Shown piece after piece: positions 7,809 through 15,419 of a DNA stretch of 51,104 nucleotides. The position numbers were made by a program, and so were the translations under genes. The notes beneath the pieces were generated by a model. It was not told the DNA's origin. It was given only the letters and a program-made list of their open reading frames with translations, and ran no database searches. Every line of letters begins with the position of its first letter. Within the stretch, counting starts at the first letter, position 1. The DNA is from Saccharothrix coeruleofusca (GTDB lineage Bacteria; Actinomycetota; Actinomycetes; Mycobacteriales; Pseudonocardiaceae), in the NCBI RefSeq assembly GCF_014648515.1, contig NZ_BMRG01000011.1, forward strand, positions 145,840-196,943, written 5' to 3'.

Positions 7809-9116
7809 ATGCCCGATGGACACCGCTGGAGCGGGTACAGCCACGAAGAGCTCTACCAGAAGATCAACTCCGGCCCTGGTCCACAGGCGTCGCACGCCTC
7901 CGTGGAGCGCTGGGAGGGGATCGCCGCCGCGCTGACCGAGATCAACGCCGAGCTGCACGCGGGCGTGGCCCGCTCCGGGGCGCACTGGGAGGGCAGCGCG
8001 GCCGACCAGGCGCGCGCGGGCATCAGCCCCCTGGCCGCGTGGGCCGACGACGCCCGCGCGGGAGCCGACGTCATGCGGGTGTCCGCCGAGCTCCAGGCCG
8101 ACTTCATCGCCAAGGCCCGCGCCGACATGCCGCCGCCGGTGAAGGTGACCGCCGAGGACCCCGGCACCTTCATCAGCGCGCTGACCCACCTGGTGGGCGG
8201 GCAGACCGACTACGAGCTGCAGGAGAAGGCGCACAACGCCGCCGAGCAGCGCGCCCGCGAGGTCATGGCGACCTACGCCTCCAGCACGACCACGAACACC
8301 AGCACCCTCGGCCAGTTCCACCAGCCGCCGCAGCTGGTGGTCAACGCCACCGAGGTGGTGCGCAACGAGGCGCCCGGCGCGGGCGGCGCACCCGGTTTCG
8401 GCTTCTACGGCGGCCCGCGCGGCGGGCACGGCGGCCGGTGGGGCCGCGGTGGTGGCCGGGGTGGGCGCGGTCGTGGCGTGGTGCCCGCACCGCGACCGCC
8501 CGCAGGGGGTTCCGTGGTGGGCCGGCCCTCGTCCGGCGGACCCTCGACGGGCACGTCGGCGGCGGGCCCGGCGCAGGGCGGGGCCACGACCCGGACCGCG
8601 AACGGCGCGCCCACGCCGTCCGGCGGCGGTGGCAGCGGCGGCAGCACGTTCGCGCCCGGCGTGATCGGCGGGCGGGGCGCGCAGGACCGGCGCAGGGCCG
8701 AGTCGGAGTCCGAGCGCGCCGCCGCGTCCGAGCACACCGCCGCGTCCGCTCAGAACGGCCAATCGGCCGCGGCGGCGGGGCACAGCAGCGGCACCACGTC
8801 GATCAGCTCGGCCGAGTTCGGCGCCATCGCGACCAGCGCCAACGCCCAGCACACCGCGGCGGTCGCCCCCGGCGGCGCGTCCGGCGCGCTGCCCGGCGCG
8901 GCCCAGTCGGGCGGCGACACCGTGCACAAGCGGACCGTGCAGGCCGCGCCGCAGCAGCCCGCGTTCGACCCGTTCGGCGGGATGGGCGCGCGGTCGGCGG
9001 AGGAGGAAGAGGACACCTTCCACGACGCGGCCGACTACCTGCGCGAGACCGACGACATCTACGGCATCGGCGGGATGATCTCGCCACCGGTGATCGGGGA
9101 GAGCCGGCCCTTCTGA
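7809..9116 (+). CDS. PPE-like type VII secretion substrate with Gly/Ser-rich C-terminus
   Basis: This 435-residue protein has an N-terminal helical domain of about 180 residues of the PPE/WXG kind: RWSGYSHEELYQKIN, then WEGIAAALTEINAELHAG and the bend HWEGSAADQARAGISPLAAW (about 59-78). The rest is low-complexity Gly/Arg then Ser/Thr/Gly/Ala-rich, ending in an acidic segment (SAEEEEDTFHDAADYLRETDDIYG). Long disordered tails are common in actinomycete PPE-like proteins. The stop overlaps the EspG start by 1 nt (TGATG), so the chaperone is translationally coupled to its likely client. Final location, secreted or cell-surface, is inference. Confidence 0.8.
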   Translation: MPDGHRWSGYSHEELYQKINSGPGPQASHASVERWEGIAAALTEINAELHAGVARSGAHWEGSAADQARAGISPLAAWADDARAGADVMRVSAELQADFIAKARADMPPPVKVTAEDPGTFISALTHLVGGQTDYELQEKAHNAAEQRAREVMATYASSTTTNTSTLGQFHQPPQLVVNATEVVRNEAPGAGGAPGFGFYGGPRGGHGGRWGRGGGRGGRGRGVVPAPRPPAGGSVVGRPSSGGPSTGTSAAGPAQGGATTRTANGAPTPSGGGGSGGSTFAPGVIGGRGAQDRRRAESESERAAASEHTAASAQNGQSAAAAGHSSGTTSISSAEFGAIATSANAQHTAAVAPGGASGALPGAAQSGGDTVHKRTVQAAPQQPAFDPFGGMGARSAEEEEDTFHDAADYLRETDDIYGIGGMISPPVIGESRPF

Positions 9117-9928
9117 TGACGTTGTTCGGCCTCGACCCGGACGCGCCCGACCTGCGCGAACCGGTGACCATCTCGGCGTTGGAGTTCGACGTGCTCTGGG
9201 AGCACCTGCGGCTGGAGACCATGCCGCTGGTGCTCAAGGTGCCCTCGCCGGGCAAGACCCACGGCGAGCGCGCCGAGCTGGTGCGGCGCGTGTGGGCGGA
9301 CCTGGAGCGGCGCGGCCTCGGCAGGCCGGTGTCGCTGGACCCGGCGCTGGAGGACCTGCTGCACCTGCTCAACCGGCCGCAGCAGGAGGTGGACGGCAGG
9401 TTGTGGCTGGGCCGCAGCGTGCGCGTGCTGGCCGCGGCCAAGGGGCGCTCGGGCGTGCTGGCCGTGCTGGACGGCGACCAGCTCACGCTGCGGCCCGCCT
9501 CCGGCGAGGGGCTGCCGCGCGAGGCGCTGTCGGTGCTGCCGCCGCTGGGACCGGGGGCCGGGCACTCGGTGACGCTGCCCAGCCCGGACCTGGACGCCGC
9601 GGCGGCCGGGGCGTCGACGCCGGAGGAGCTGGAGACCGCCCTGCGCGGGCGCGGCGTGCGGGCGGAGGACGCGCGGACGCTGGCGGAGATGTTCCGCGAC
9701 GCCGGGCACCGGGGGCAGTTCGGCGTGGCGGCGCGGGACAAGTGGGGCAAGCGGGTGCGGCCGGAGCGCGTGGTGGCGTTCTTCGACACGCCCAAGGGGC
9801 GCTACGTGCAGATGCGCCGGGCCGCGCCGGGCCAGCAGCCGTGGAGCACCGTCTCCCCCGTCGACCTCCGCCGCCTCACCCACCACCTCGACGAGCTCTT
9901 CCGCGAGTCGAACGCCCAGAACCCCTGA
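9116..9928 (+). CDS. EspG-family type VII secretion chaperone
   Basis: This 270-residue protein resembles the EspG family. The start VTISALEFDVLWEHLRLETMPLVLKVPSPG matches the N-terminal strand-helix unit, there is a central VSLDPALEDLLHLLNRP, and the C-terminal half contains GQFGVAARD and VVAFFDTPKGRYVQM, the beta strands used to bind the PPE helical tip. EspG proteins bind PPE proteins in the cytosol and deliver them to the matching ESX machine. No EccB-EccE or mycosin genes are in this window, so the secretion apparatus must be elsewhere. The last codons (residues about 263-270, ESNAQNP) lie inside a dispersed repeat (9901-9942), so the C-terminus is probably shaped by repeat insertion. 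Confidence 0.88.
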   Translation: MTLFGLDPDAPDLREPVTISALEFDVLWEHLRLETMPLVLKVPSPGKTHGERAELVRRVWADLERRGLGRPVSLDPALEDLLHLLNRPQQEVDGRLWLGRSVRVLAAAKGRSGVLAVLDGDQLTLRPASGEGLPREALSVLPPLGPGAGHSVTLPSPDLDAAAAGASTPEELETALRGRGVRAEDARTLAEMFRDAGHRGQFGVAARDKWGKRVRPERVVAFFDTPKGRYVQMRRAAPGQQPWSTVSPVDLRRLTHHLDELFRESNAQNP

Positions 9929-9942
9929 GTTCAACGCTCAGG
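9901..9942 (-). repeat. Dispersed 3'-end repeat, family 2, copy A
   Basis: Read on the minus strand this is CCTGAGCGTTGAACTCAGG, a GGTTCT spacer, then GGGCGTTCGACTCGCGG. It matches copy E (30778-30818) at about 39 of 42 positions. CCTGAG/CTCAGG forms a 6-bp stem with a 7-nt loop. It covers the EspG stop codon. Confidence 0.8.
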
Positions 9943-10006
9943 TTCGGCGGTTTCCACCTTCGGGTGAACCATGACCGGATTTCCGGGCTCGGCGATCGAG
10001 TAGTAC

Positions 10007-10915
10007 ATGATCGAGATTCCCGAAGGACTCCACGGCGCCCACGCCCGCACCGACCTGATCGCCCACCTCGGCACGCTGGAACTGCGCCGCGCCATCGCGG
10101 AGGGCAGCCTCGTCAGCTACTCGCGCACCGTCGTGGTCGCGCGGGCGAGGATGGCCGACTTCCGCACCCGCGCGGCGGCGGCGCTGCTGGCCGCCGGACG
10201 CGGCGCGGTGCTCGCGGGCCACACCTCGGCCTGGCTGCACGGCTGCACGGCGGCCGAGACCGAACGCGTCCACCTGTTCCTGGGCTACGACCGCAAGCTG
10301 CGGCCGCGACCGGACCTGGCGGTCCACTACCAGAACCTCGACCCCGCCGATGTGGTCGAACTCGACGGCCTGCCCTGCGTGACGCTGGAGCACGCGATCG
10401 GCGACCTGCTCTGCCGCGCGGTCCGGCACACCGCTCTGGCCTGCGCGGACCAGGCCCTGTCGTTCCTGCGCCCGGACCAGCGGGCCGAGGCCAAGGCCGA
10501 CCTCGCGGTGCGCATCGCGCGTCGCCCCGACCCGCGCGGACGACGCCGGGGCGCGTTCCTGCTGGACCTGGCGACCGGCCTGCCGGAGTCGCCGCCCGAG
10601 AGCGGCCTGCTGCTCAAGGTGGTCGAAGCGGGCTTCCCGGTGCCCGAGGCGCAGCACCCGGTGCGGGACCTGGACGGGCGACTGGTCTGGCGGCTGGACT
10701 TCGCCTGGCCGGACCGCCGGGTGGCGCTGGAGTACGACGGCTACGCGGCCCACGTCGGCAAGCAGGCCGAGGATCGGGTGCGGGACGAGGACCTGCGCAG
10801 GCGCGGGTGGACGGTGATCCGGGCCGACGTCTCGGACCTCCGCGACCCGACCCGGCTGTTCCGGCGCCTGGGTGACGAACTCGGGGGTCCTGGACGTTCG
10901 ACTCGCGGTACCTGA
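10007..10915 (+). CDS. DUF559/AbiEi-like protein
   Basis: This 302-residue protein has two parts. The N-terminal half (ARTDLIAHLGTLELRRAIAEGSLV, then GHTSAWLHGC and CVTLEHAIGDLL) resembles the AbiEi-type winged-helix/antitoxin domain common in actinobacteria. The C-terminal part (about 215-290) has LVWRLDFAWPDRRVALEYDGYAAH and RRRGWTVIRADVSDL, the DUF559/Vsr-like PD-(D/E)XK nuclease core with a D...E-x-D pattern. Such proteins are usually chromosomal singletons of unknown role; no AbiEii toxin partner is adjacent. The last 14 residues (GDELGGPGRSTRGT) are encoded by a dispersed repeat (10874-10932), implying the original stop was lost. The gene is convergent with the cyclotransferase gene 18 bp away. 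Confidence 0.78.
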   Translation: MIEIPEGLHGAHARTDLIAHLGTLELRRAIAEGSLVSYSRTVVVARARMADFRTRAAAALLAAGRGAVLAGHTSAWLHGCTAAETERVHLFLGYDRKLRPRPDLAVHYQNLDPADVVELDGLPCVTLEHAIGDLLCRAVRHTALACADQALSFLRPDQRAEAKADLAVRIARRPDPRGRRRGAFLLDLATGLPESPPESGLLLKVVEAGFPVPEAQHPVRDLDGRLVWRLDFAWPDRRVALEYDGYAAHVGKQAEDRVRDEDLRRRGWTVIRADVSDLRDPTRLFRRLGDELGGPGRSTRGT

Positions 10916-10932
10916 GCGTTCGACTCGCGGGG
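10874..10932 (+). repeat. Dispersed 3'-end repeat, family 2, copy B
   Basis: This 59-bp element contains two tandem 22-nt half-units (CCTGGACGTTCGACTCGCGG and CCTGAGCGTTCGACTCGCGG) after GACGAACTCGGGGGT. By eye it matches copy C (30382-30440, opposite strand) at 56 of 59 positions. It supplies the last 14 codons and the stop of the DUF559 gene. Confidence 0.85.
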
Positions 10933-10933
10933 T

Positions 10934-11383
10934 TTAGGAGCCGATGCCTCGGCAGGGGCGGGTGCGCAGGTCGGCGACGTAGTCGTCCGGGGCGCCCGCC
11001 GCCTCGGCGGCGTCGGCGACCACGCCGAGGTAGCGCGCCGAGGGCAGGCCGCCCTCGTAGGCGTCCAGGACGTACAGCCAGGCCACGACCGAGCCCTCCA
11101 GGGTCTGCACCCGCAGCCGGATCTTCCGGTACAGGCCCAGCGCCCCCTCCCAGCGGTCGAGGGTGGCCTCGTCGCGCGGGCTCACGTCGTAGAGCACGCA
11201 GAACACCTGCGAGTCGGGGTCCTCGACGATGGTGGCGAGCGCGCCCTCCCAGCCGAGGTCCTCGCCACCGAACGTCAGACGCCATCCGGCGAGCCACCCG
11301 GTCCCGGCCATCGGGGAGTACGGGGCTCGCTCCATCATCTGGTTCGGGTCCATGTTGGACCCGTACGCGGCATAGAGCGGCAC
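10934..11383 (-). CDS. Gamma-glutamylcyclotransferase-like protein (Rv3304-like)
   Basis: This 149-residue protein starts PLYAAYGSNMDPNQM, the Y-G-S-N substrate loop of the gamma-glutamylcyclotransferase (GGCT) fold. Other matching blocks are GWRLTFGG, WEGALATIVED, DRWEGALGLYRKI and AWLYVLDAYEGGLPS. The conserved acidic catalytic residue of GGCTs would be expected in the DEATLDRWEG segment. From memory, the M. tuberculosis protein Rv3304, next to lpdA, has a nearly identical N-terminus, which agrees with lpdA lying divergently here. The GTG start at 11383 is 6 nt from a TAGGCT box, with no Shine-Dalgarno sequence, so the mRNA is probably leaderless. The substrate is unproven. Confidence 0.85.
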   Translation of the reverse strand: MPLYAAYGSNMDPNQMMERAPYSPMAGTGWLAGWRLTFGGEDLGWEGALATIVEDPDSQVFCVLYDVSPRDEATLDRWEGALGLYRKIRLRVQTLEGSVVAWLYVLDAYEGGLPSARYLGVVADAAEAAGAPDDYVADLRTRPCRGIGS

Positions 11384-11389
11384 GACGAC

Positions 11390-11395
11390 AGCCTA
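11390..11395 (-). promoter_or_regulatory. -10 box for the cyclotransferase gene (leaderless start)
   Basis: TAGGCT on the minus strand ends 6 nt before the GTG of the GGCT-like gene. No Shine-Dalgarno sequence intervenes. Confidence 0.45.
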
Positions 11396-11498
11396 GCGAC
11401 CCCGCGATCACCGGGAGGAACCAGAAGACCGGACGACACGCCCCGACACCCGACCGCGTACGGTTGTGCCTGCCTGTCGAACTGGAGGAGGACGTGTC

Positions 11499-12902
11499 GT
11501 GACCCGCATCGTCATCATGGGCGGTGGCCCCGCAGGTTACGAGGCGGCACTGGTAGCGGCCCAGCACGGTGCCGACGTGACCGTGGTGGAGCGCGAGGGC
11601 CTGGGCGGGGCGTGCGTGCTCTACGACTGCGTGCCCTCGAAGACCTTCATCGCCTCCGCCGGGGGCCGCTCGGCCTTCCGCAACGCCGGTGAGCTGGGCA
11701 TCCGCATGGACGGCGTGGCCGCCGAGGTGTCGCTGCCGGTGGTCCACGGCCGGGTGAAGGGCCTGGCGCTGGCGCAGTCCGCCGACATCCGCGCCCGCCT
11801 GCAGCGCGAGGGCGTGCGCATCATCAAGGGCACCGCGAAGTTCTGCGACGACGCGCGCGGCCTGGCCCAGCACCAGGTGGTCGCGCTGGCCGAGGACGGC
11901 ACCAAGGAGGTGCTGCCCGCCGACGTGGTGCTCATCGCCACCGGCGCGACGCCGCGCGTGCTGCCCGGCGCGGAGCCCGACGGCAAGCGCGTGCTGACCT
12001 GGCGGCAGATCTACGACCTGCCCGAGCTGCCCGAGCACCTGGCGGTGATCGGCTCCGGCGTCACCGGTGTGGAGTTCGCCTCCGCCTACACCGAGCTGGG
12101 CGTGAAGGTGACGATGGTCTCCAGCCGGGACCGGGTGCTGCCGCACGAGGACGCGGACGCCGCCGTGGTGCTGGAGGACGTGTTCGCCGAGCGCGGCACG
12201 TCGGTGGTCAAGCACGCCCGCGCGGACCGGGTGGAGAACGTCGGCGACGGCGTGCTGATCCACCTGGAGGACGGCCGCACGATCGAGGCCAGCCACGCCC
12301 TGATGACCGTGGGCAGCGTGCCCAACACCAGCGACATCGGCCTGGACAAGATCGGCATCGAGCTGGGCCGCGGCGGCTACATCCCGGTCGACCGGGTGTC
12401 GCGGACCAACATCTCCGGCGTCTACGCGGCGGGCGACTGCACCGGCGTGCTGCTGCTGGCGTCGGTGGCCGCGATGCAGGGCCGCATCGCCATGTGGCAC
12501 GCGCTGGGCGAGGGCGTGAGCCCGATCAAGCTCAAGACGGTCGCGGCGAACGTGTTCACCAACCCGGAGATCGCCAGCGTCGGCATCAGCCAGCAGGCCA
12601 TCGACTCCGGCGAGGTGCCCGCGCGCACCATCATGCTGCCGCTGACCACCAACCCGAGGGCCAAGATGGAGGGCCTGCGGCGCGGTTTCGTGAAGCTGTT
12701 CTGCCGCCCGGCCACCGGCGTGGTGATCGGCGGCGTGGTGGTCGCGCCCAACGCCAGCGAGCTGATCCTGTCCATCGCGATGGCGGTGCAGAACCAGCTC
12801 ACCGTGGAGGACCTGGCCACCACGTTCTCCGTCTACCCGTCGCTGACCGGCTCGATCACCGAGGCGGGCCGCCAGCTGATGCGGCACGACGACCTGGACT
12901 GA
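11499..12902 (+). CDS. lpdA: NAD(P)H quinone dehydrogenase LpdA (flavoprotein disulfide reductase family)
   Basis: This 467-residue protein has an N-terminal FAD motif RIVIMGGGPAGYEAAL, the redox region GLGGACVLYDCVPSKT (35-49), a second dinucleotide motif VIGSGVTGVEFASAY and the FAD-contact motif GVYAAGDCTG. It matches M. tuberculosis LpdA (Rv3303c), a quinone reductase rather than a lipoamide dehydrogenase. Here both cysteines of a C-x4-C pair are present (Cys39, Cys44), whereas I recall the mycobacterial enzyme lacks one. The C-terminal His-Pro...Glu dyad of true lipoamide dehydrogenases is absent (FSVYPSLTGS instead). The GTG at 11499 follows GGAGGAGG. It precedes the glycerol genes, as lpdA precedes glpD2 in mycobacteria. 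Confidence 0.9.
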   Translation: MTRIVIMGGGPAGYEAALVAAQHGADVTVVEREGLGGACVLYDCVPSKTFIASAGGRSAFRNAGELGIRMDGVAAEVSLPVVHGRVKGLALAQSADIRARLQREGVRIIKGTAKFCDDARGLAQHQVVALAEDGTKEVLPADVVLIATGATPRVLPGAEPDGKRVLTWRQIYDLPELPEHLAVIGSGVTGVEFASAYTELGVKVTMVSSRDRVLPHEDADAAVVLEDVFAERGTSVVKHARADRVENVGDGVLIHLEDGRTIEASHALMTVGSVPNTSDIGLDKIGIELGRGGYIPVDRVSRTNISGVYAAGDCTGVLLLASVAAMQGRIAMWHALGEGVSPIKLKTVAANVFTNPEIASVGISQQAIDSGEVPARTIMLPLTTNPRAKMEGLRRGFVKLFCRPATGVVIGGVVVAPNASELILSIAMAVQNQLTVEDLATTFSVYPSLTGSITEAGRQLMRHDDLD

Positions 12903-12909
12903 CGCGGGC

Positions 12910-12941
12910 GGCGCGGCCACGCCGGTGGGCGTGGCCGCGCC
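12910..12941. terminator. Bidirectional terminator hairpin between lpdA and glpK
   Basis: GGCGCGGCCACGCC and GGCGTGGCCGCGCC form a perfect 14-bp stem with a GGTG loop. It lies between the convergent stops of lpdA (12902) and glpK (12963). There is no U tract. Confidence 0.8.
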
Positions 12942-12962
12942 GGTCCCGGCCCGGTCCTCGGC

Positions 12963-14477
12963 TCAGTCGTCGTCCTCGACCCAGTCGAAGGTCCTGGTCA
13001 CGGCCTTCTTCCAGTTGCGGTACTGCTTCTCGCGCACCGCCTCGTCCAGCCGCGGGTCCCACTGCTTGTCCTGGGCCCAGTTCTGCCGGATGTCGTCCTC
13101 GCCCTGCCAGAACCCGACGGCCAGGCCCGCCGCGTAGGCCGCGCCCAGCGCGGTGGTCTCGTTGACCACCGGCCGGATCACCGGCACGCCCAGGATGTCG
13201 GCCTGGAACTGCATCAGCAGCTCGTTGACCACCATGCCGCCGTCGACCTTGAGCGACTTCAGCGGCACGCCCGAGTCGGCGTTCATCGCGTCGATGACCT
13301 CGCGGGACTGGAACGCCGTGGCCTCCAGCACCGCGCGGGCCAGGTGGCCCTTGTTGACGAACCGGGTCAGGCCGACGATGGCGCCGCGCGCGTCGGAGCG
13401 CCAGTACGGCGCGAACAGGCCGGAGAACGCGGGCACGAAGTACGCGCCGCCGTTGTCCTCCACGGTGCGCGCGTGCTCCTCGATCTCGGCCGCGTCCTTG
13501 ATCATGCCGAGGTTGTCGCGCAGCCACTGCACCAGCGAGCCGGTGACCGCGATGGAGCCCTCCAGCGCGTACACCGGGGCCTTGTCGCCGATCTTGTAGC
13601 AGACCGTGGTGAGCAGGCCGTTGTCGCTCATCACCTTCTCGGTGCCGGTGTTGAGCAGCAGGAAGTTGCCGGTGCCGTAGGTGTTCTTGGCCTCGCCCGG
13701 CGACAGGCACGCCTGGCCGAACGTGGCCGCCTGCTGGTCGCCCAGGTCGCCCGCGATGGGCACGCCCGCGAGCGCGCCGCGCTCGCGCACCTTGCCGTAG
13801 ACCTCGGAGGAGGAGCGGATCTCGGGCAGCATGGACAGCGGGATGCCCATGTCGGCCGCGATGTCGGCGTCCCAGTCCAGCGTGTCCAGGTCCATCAGCA
13901 GGGTGCGGGAGGCGTTGGTCGGGTCGGTGATGTGCAGGCCGCCGTTCACCCCGCCGGTCATGTTCCACAGCACCCAGGTGTCCATGTTGCCGAACAGCAG
14001 CTCGCCCGCCTCGGCCTTCTCCCGCGCGCCCTCGACGTTGTCGAGGATCCAGCGCACCTTGGGGCCGGAGAAGTAGGTGGCCAGCGGCAGGCCGGTCTTG
14101 GCTCGGTAGCGCTCCTGGCCGCCGCCCAGGGCGGCCAGCTCCTGGCAGATGCGGTCGGTGCGGGTGTCCTGCCACACGATCGCGTTGTAGATCGGCTGCC
14201 CGGTGGTGCGGTCCCACACCAGCGCGGTCTCGCGCTGGTTGGTGATGCCGACCGCGGCGATGTCGGCGGCGGTCAGGTCGGCCTTGGCCAGCGCGCCCGC
14301 GGCGACCTGGCGGGTGTTGGCCCAGATCTCGGTCGCGTCGTGCTCGACCCACCCGGCCTTGGGGAAGATCTGCTCGTGCTCCTTCTGATCGACCGAGACC
14401 ACGCGCCCGGAGTGGTCGAAGATCATGCAGCGGGTCGACGTGGTGCCCTGGTCGATCGCGGCCACGTACTTGGTCAT
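12963..14477 (-). CDS. glpK: Glycerol kinase
   Basis: This 504-residue protein is a FGGY-family kinase with all GlpK landmarks: [19 protein letters not shown] at the N-terminus (phosphate-binding loop), [35 protein letters not shown], the central DGNASRT-like block ([20 protein letters not shown]), and C-terminal [21 protein letters not shown] with the ATP-binding Gly-Gly. It phosphorylates glycerol taken up by GlpF to glycerol-3-phosphate, the substrate of GlpD encoded divergently. It is downstream of glpF on the same strand with a 16-nt gap and an AGGACG-type ribosome-binding site, so the two form an operon. The length is normal. Confidence 0.96.
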   Translation of the reverse strand: MTKYVAAIDQGTTSTRCMIFDHSGRVVSVDQKEHEQIFPKAGWVEHDATEIWANTRQVAAGALAKADLTAADIAAVGITNQRETALVWDRTTGQPIYNAIVWQDTRTDRICQELAALGGGQERYRAKTGLPLATYFSGPKVRWILDNVEGAREKAEAGELLFGNMDTWVLWNMTGGVNGGLHITDPTNASRTLLMDLDTLDWDADIAADMGIPLSMLPEIRSSSEVYGKVRERGALAGVPIAGDLGDQQAATFGQACLSPGEAKNTYGTGNFLLLNTGTEKVMSDNGLLTTVCYKIGDKAPVYALEGSIAVTGSLVQWLRDNLGMIKDAAEIEEHARTVEDNGGAYFVPAFSGLFAPYWRSDARGAIVGLTRFVNKGHLARAVLEATAFQSREVIDAMNADSGVPLKSLKVDGGMVVNELLMQFQADILGVPVIRPVVNETTALGAAYAAGLAVGFWQGEDDIRQNWAQDKQWDPRLDEAVREKQYRNWKKAVTRTFDWVEDDD

Positions 14478-14493
14478 CGTGCGGGACGTCCTT

Positions 14494-15234
14494 TCAGACC
14501 GGGAGGGCCAGGTAGAGCAGGCCGGCGAGGGCGGCGCCGAGGAGCGGGCCGACCACCGGGACCCACGAGTACCCCCATTCCGCGCTGCCCTTGCCCCTGA
14601 TGGGCAGGATCGCGTAGGCGATGCGCGGGCCGAGGTCGCGCGCCGGGTTGATGGCGTAGCCGGTGGGGCCGCCCAGCGAGTTGCCGATGCCGATGACGAC
14701 GAAGGCCACGCCCGCGTAGCCGAGCGCGGAGTTGCCCAGCTGCGGCACGCCGTCCGCGGCGGCCTTGGCGGCCGGGCTCAGCAGGACCCACGCGACCAGC
14801 ACGAACGTGCCGATGACCTCGGTGAGCACGTTCCAGCCGCGACCGGGCACGGTGGGCGCGGTGCAGAAGATGCCGCGGGTGCCCGCCGGGTCGTCGTGGG
14901 CGTCGAACTGGAGCTTGTAGGTCAGCCAGGCCAGCACCGCGCCCAGGAACGCGCCGAGCAGCTGGGCGGCGAAGTACACCGGCACCTGCGCCCACTCGGT
15001 CTTGCCCGCGACGGCCAGGCCCAGGGTCACCGCCGGGTTGAGGTGCGCGCCGCTGGGCGCGGCGATGCTGGCGCCCGCGAACACCGCGAAACCCCAGCCG
15101 AAGTTGATCAACAACCAGCCGCCGCCGCTGCCCAGCGTGTCCTTGAGGACCACGTTGGCCACGACGCCCGCGCCCATCAGGATCAGGATCGCCGTGCCGA
15201 GGGTCTCCCACACGAAGATCGAGGCACTGCTCAC
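14494..15234 (-). CDS. glpF: Aquaglyceroporin (glycerol facilitator)
   Basis: This 246-residue MIP-family channel has six hydrophobic segments and both NPA half-helix motifs, [18 protein letters not shown] and [17 protein letters not shown]. The Asp right after the second NPAR (NPARD) is the residue typical of glycerol-conducting aquaglyceroporins rather than pure water channels. It lets glycerol diffuse across the membrane, where GlpK traps it. The GTG start at 15234 has AGGAGG 7 nt upstream. A longer upstream extension is open but carries no hydrophobic or conserved sequence. It is first in the glpF-glpK operon and divergent from glpD. Confidence 0.94.
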   Translation of the reverse strand: MSSASIFVWETLGTAILILMGAGVVANVVLKDTLGSGGGWLLINFGWGFAVFAGASIAAPSGAHLNPAVTLGLAVAGKTEWAQVPVYFAAQLLGAFLGAVLAWLTYKLQFDAHDDPAGTRGIFCTAPTVPGRGWNVLTEVIGTFVLVAWVLLSPAAKAAADGVPQLGNSALGYAGVAFVVIGIGNSLGGPTGYAINPARDLGPRIAYAILPIRGKGSAEWGYSWVPVVGPLLGAALAGLLYLALPV

Positions 15235-15419
15235 TCGCCGACCTCCTCGCCTAAGCAGGTGGTGGCGCTCGTCACGGGTTCGGCGGCGCTGCCCACCCCA
15301 CACTGTGCCGTGAAGCTAGTTCGCCCGCTGATCGTTTGTCTACAGTGGCGTACCAGCGGGTAACGTGATCTGGTCAGTCCTGGTCGGACATTTTCGCGGC
15401 ACGCGAGGAGGCGTTCCCC
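15235..15419. promoter_or_regulatory. Divergent control region of glpFK and glpD
   Basis: This 185-bp spacer drives glpF leftwards and glpD rightwards. It contains a spaced inverted repeat CCGCTG...CAGCGG (about 15327-15360) and a short direct repeat CTGGTCAGTCCTGGTC (about 15370-15385) near the glpD side, which are plausible regulator sites. No recognised operator consensus is clear, and the assignment rests on position. Confidence 0.4.
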
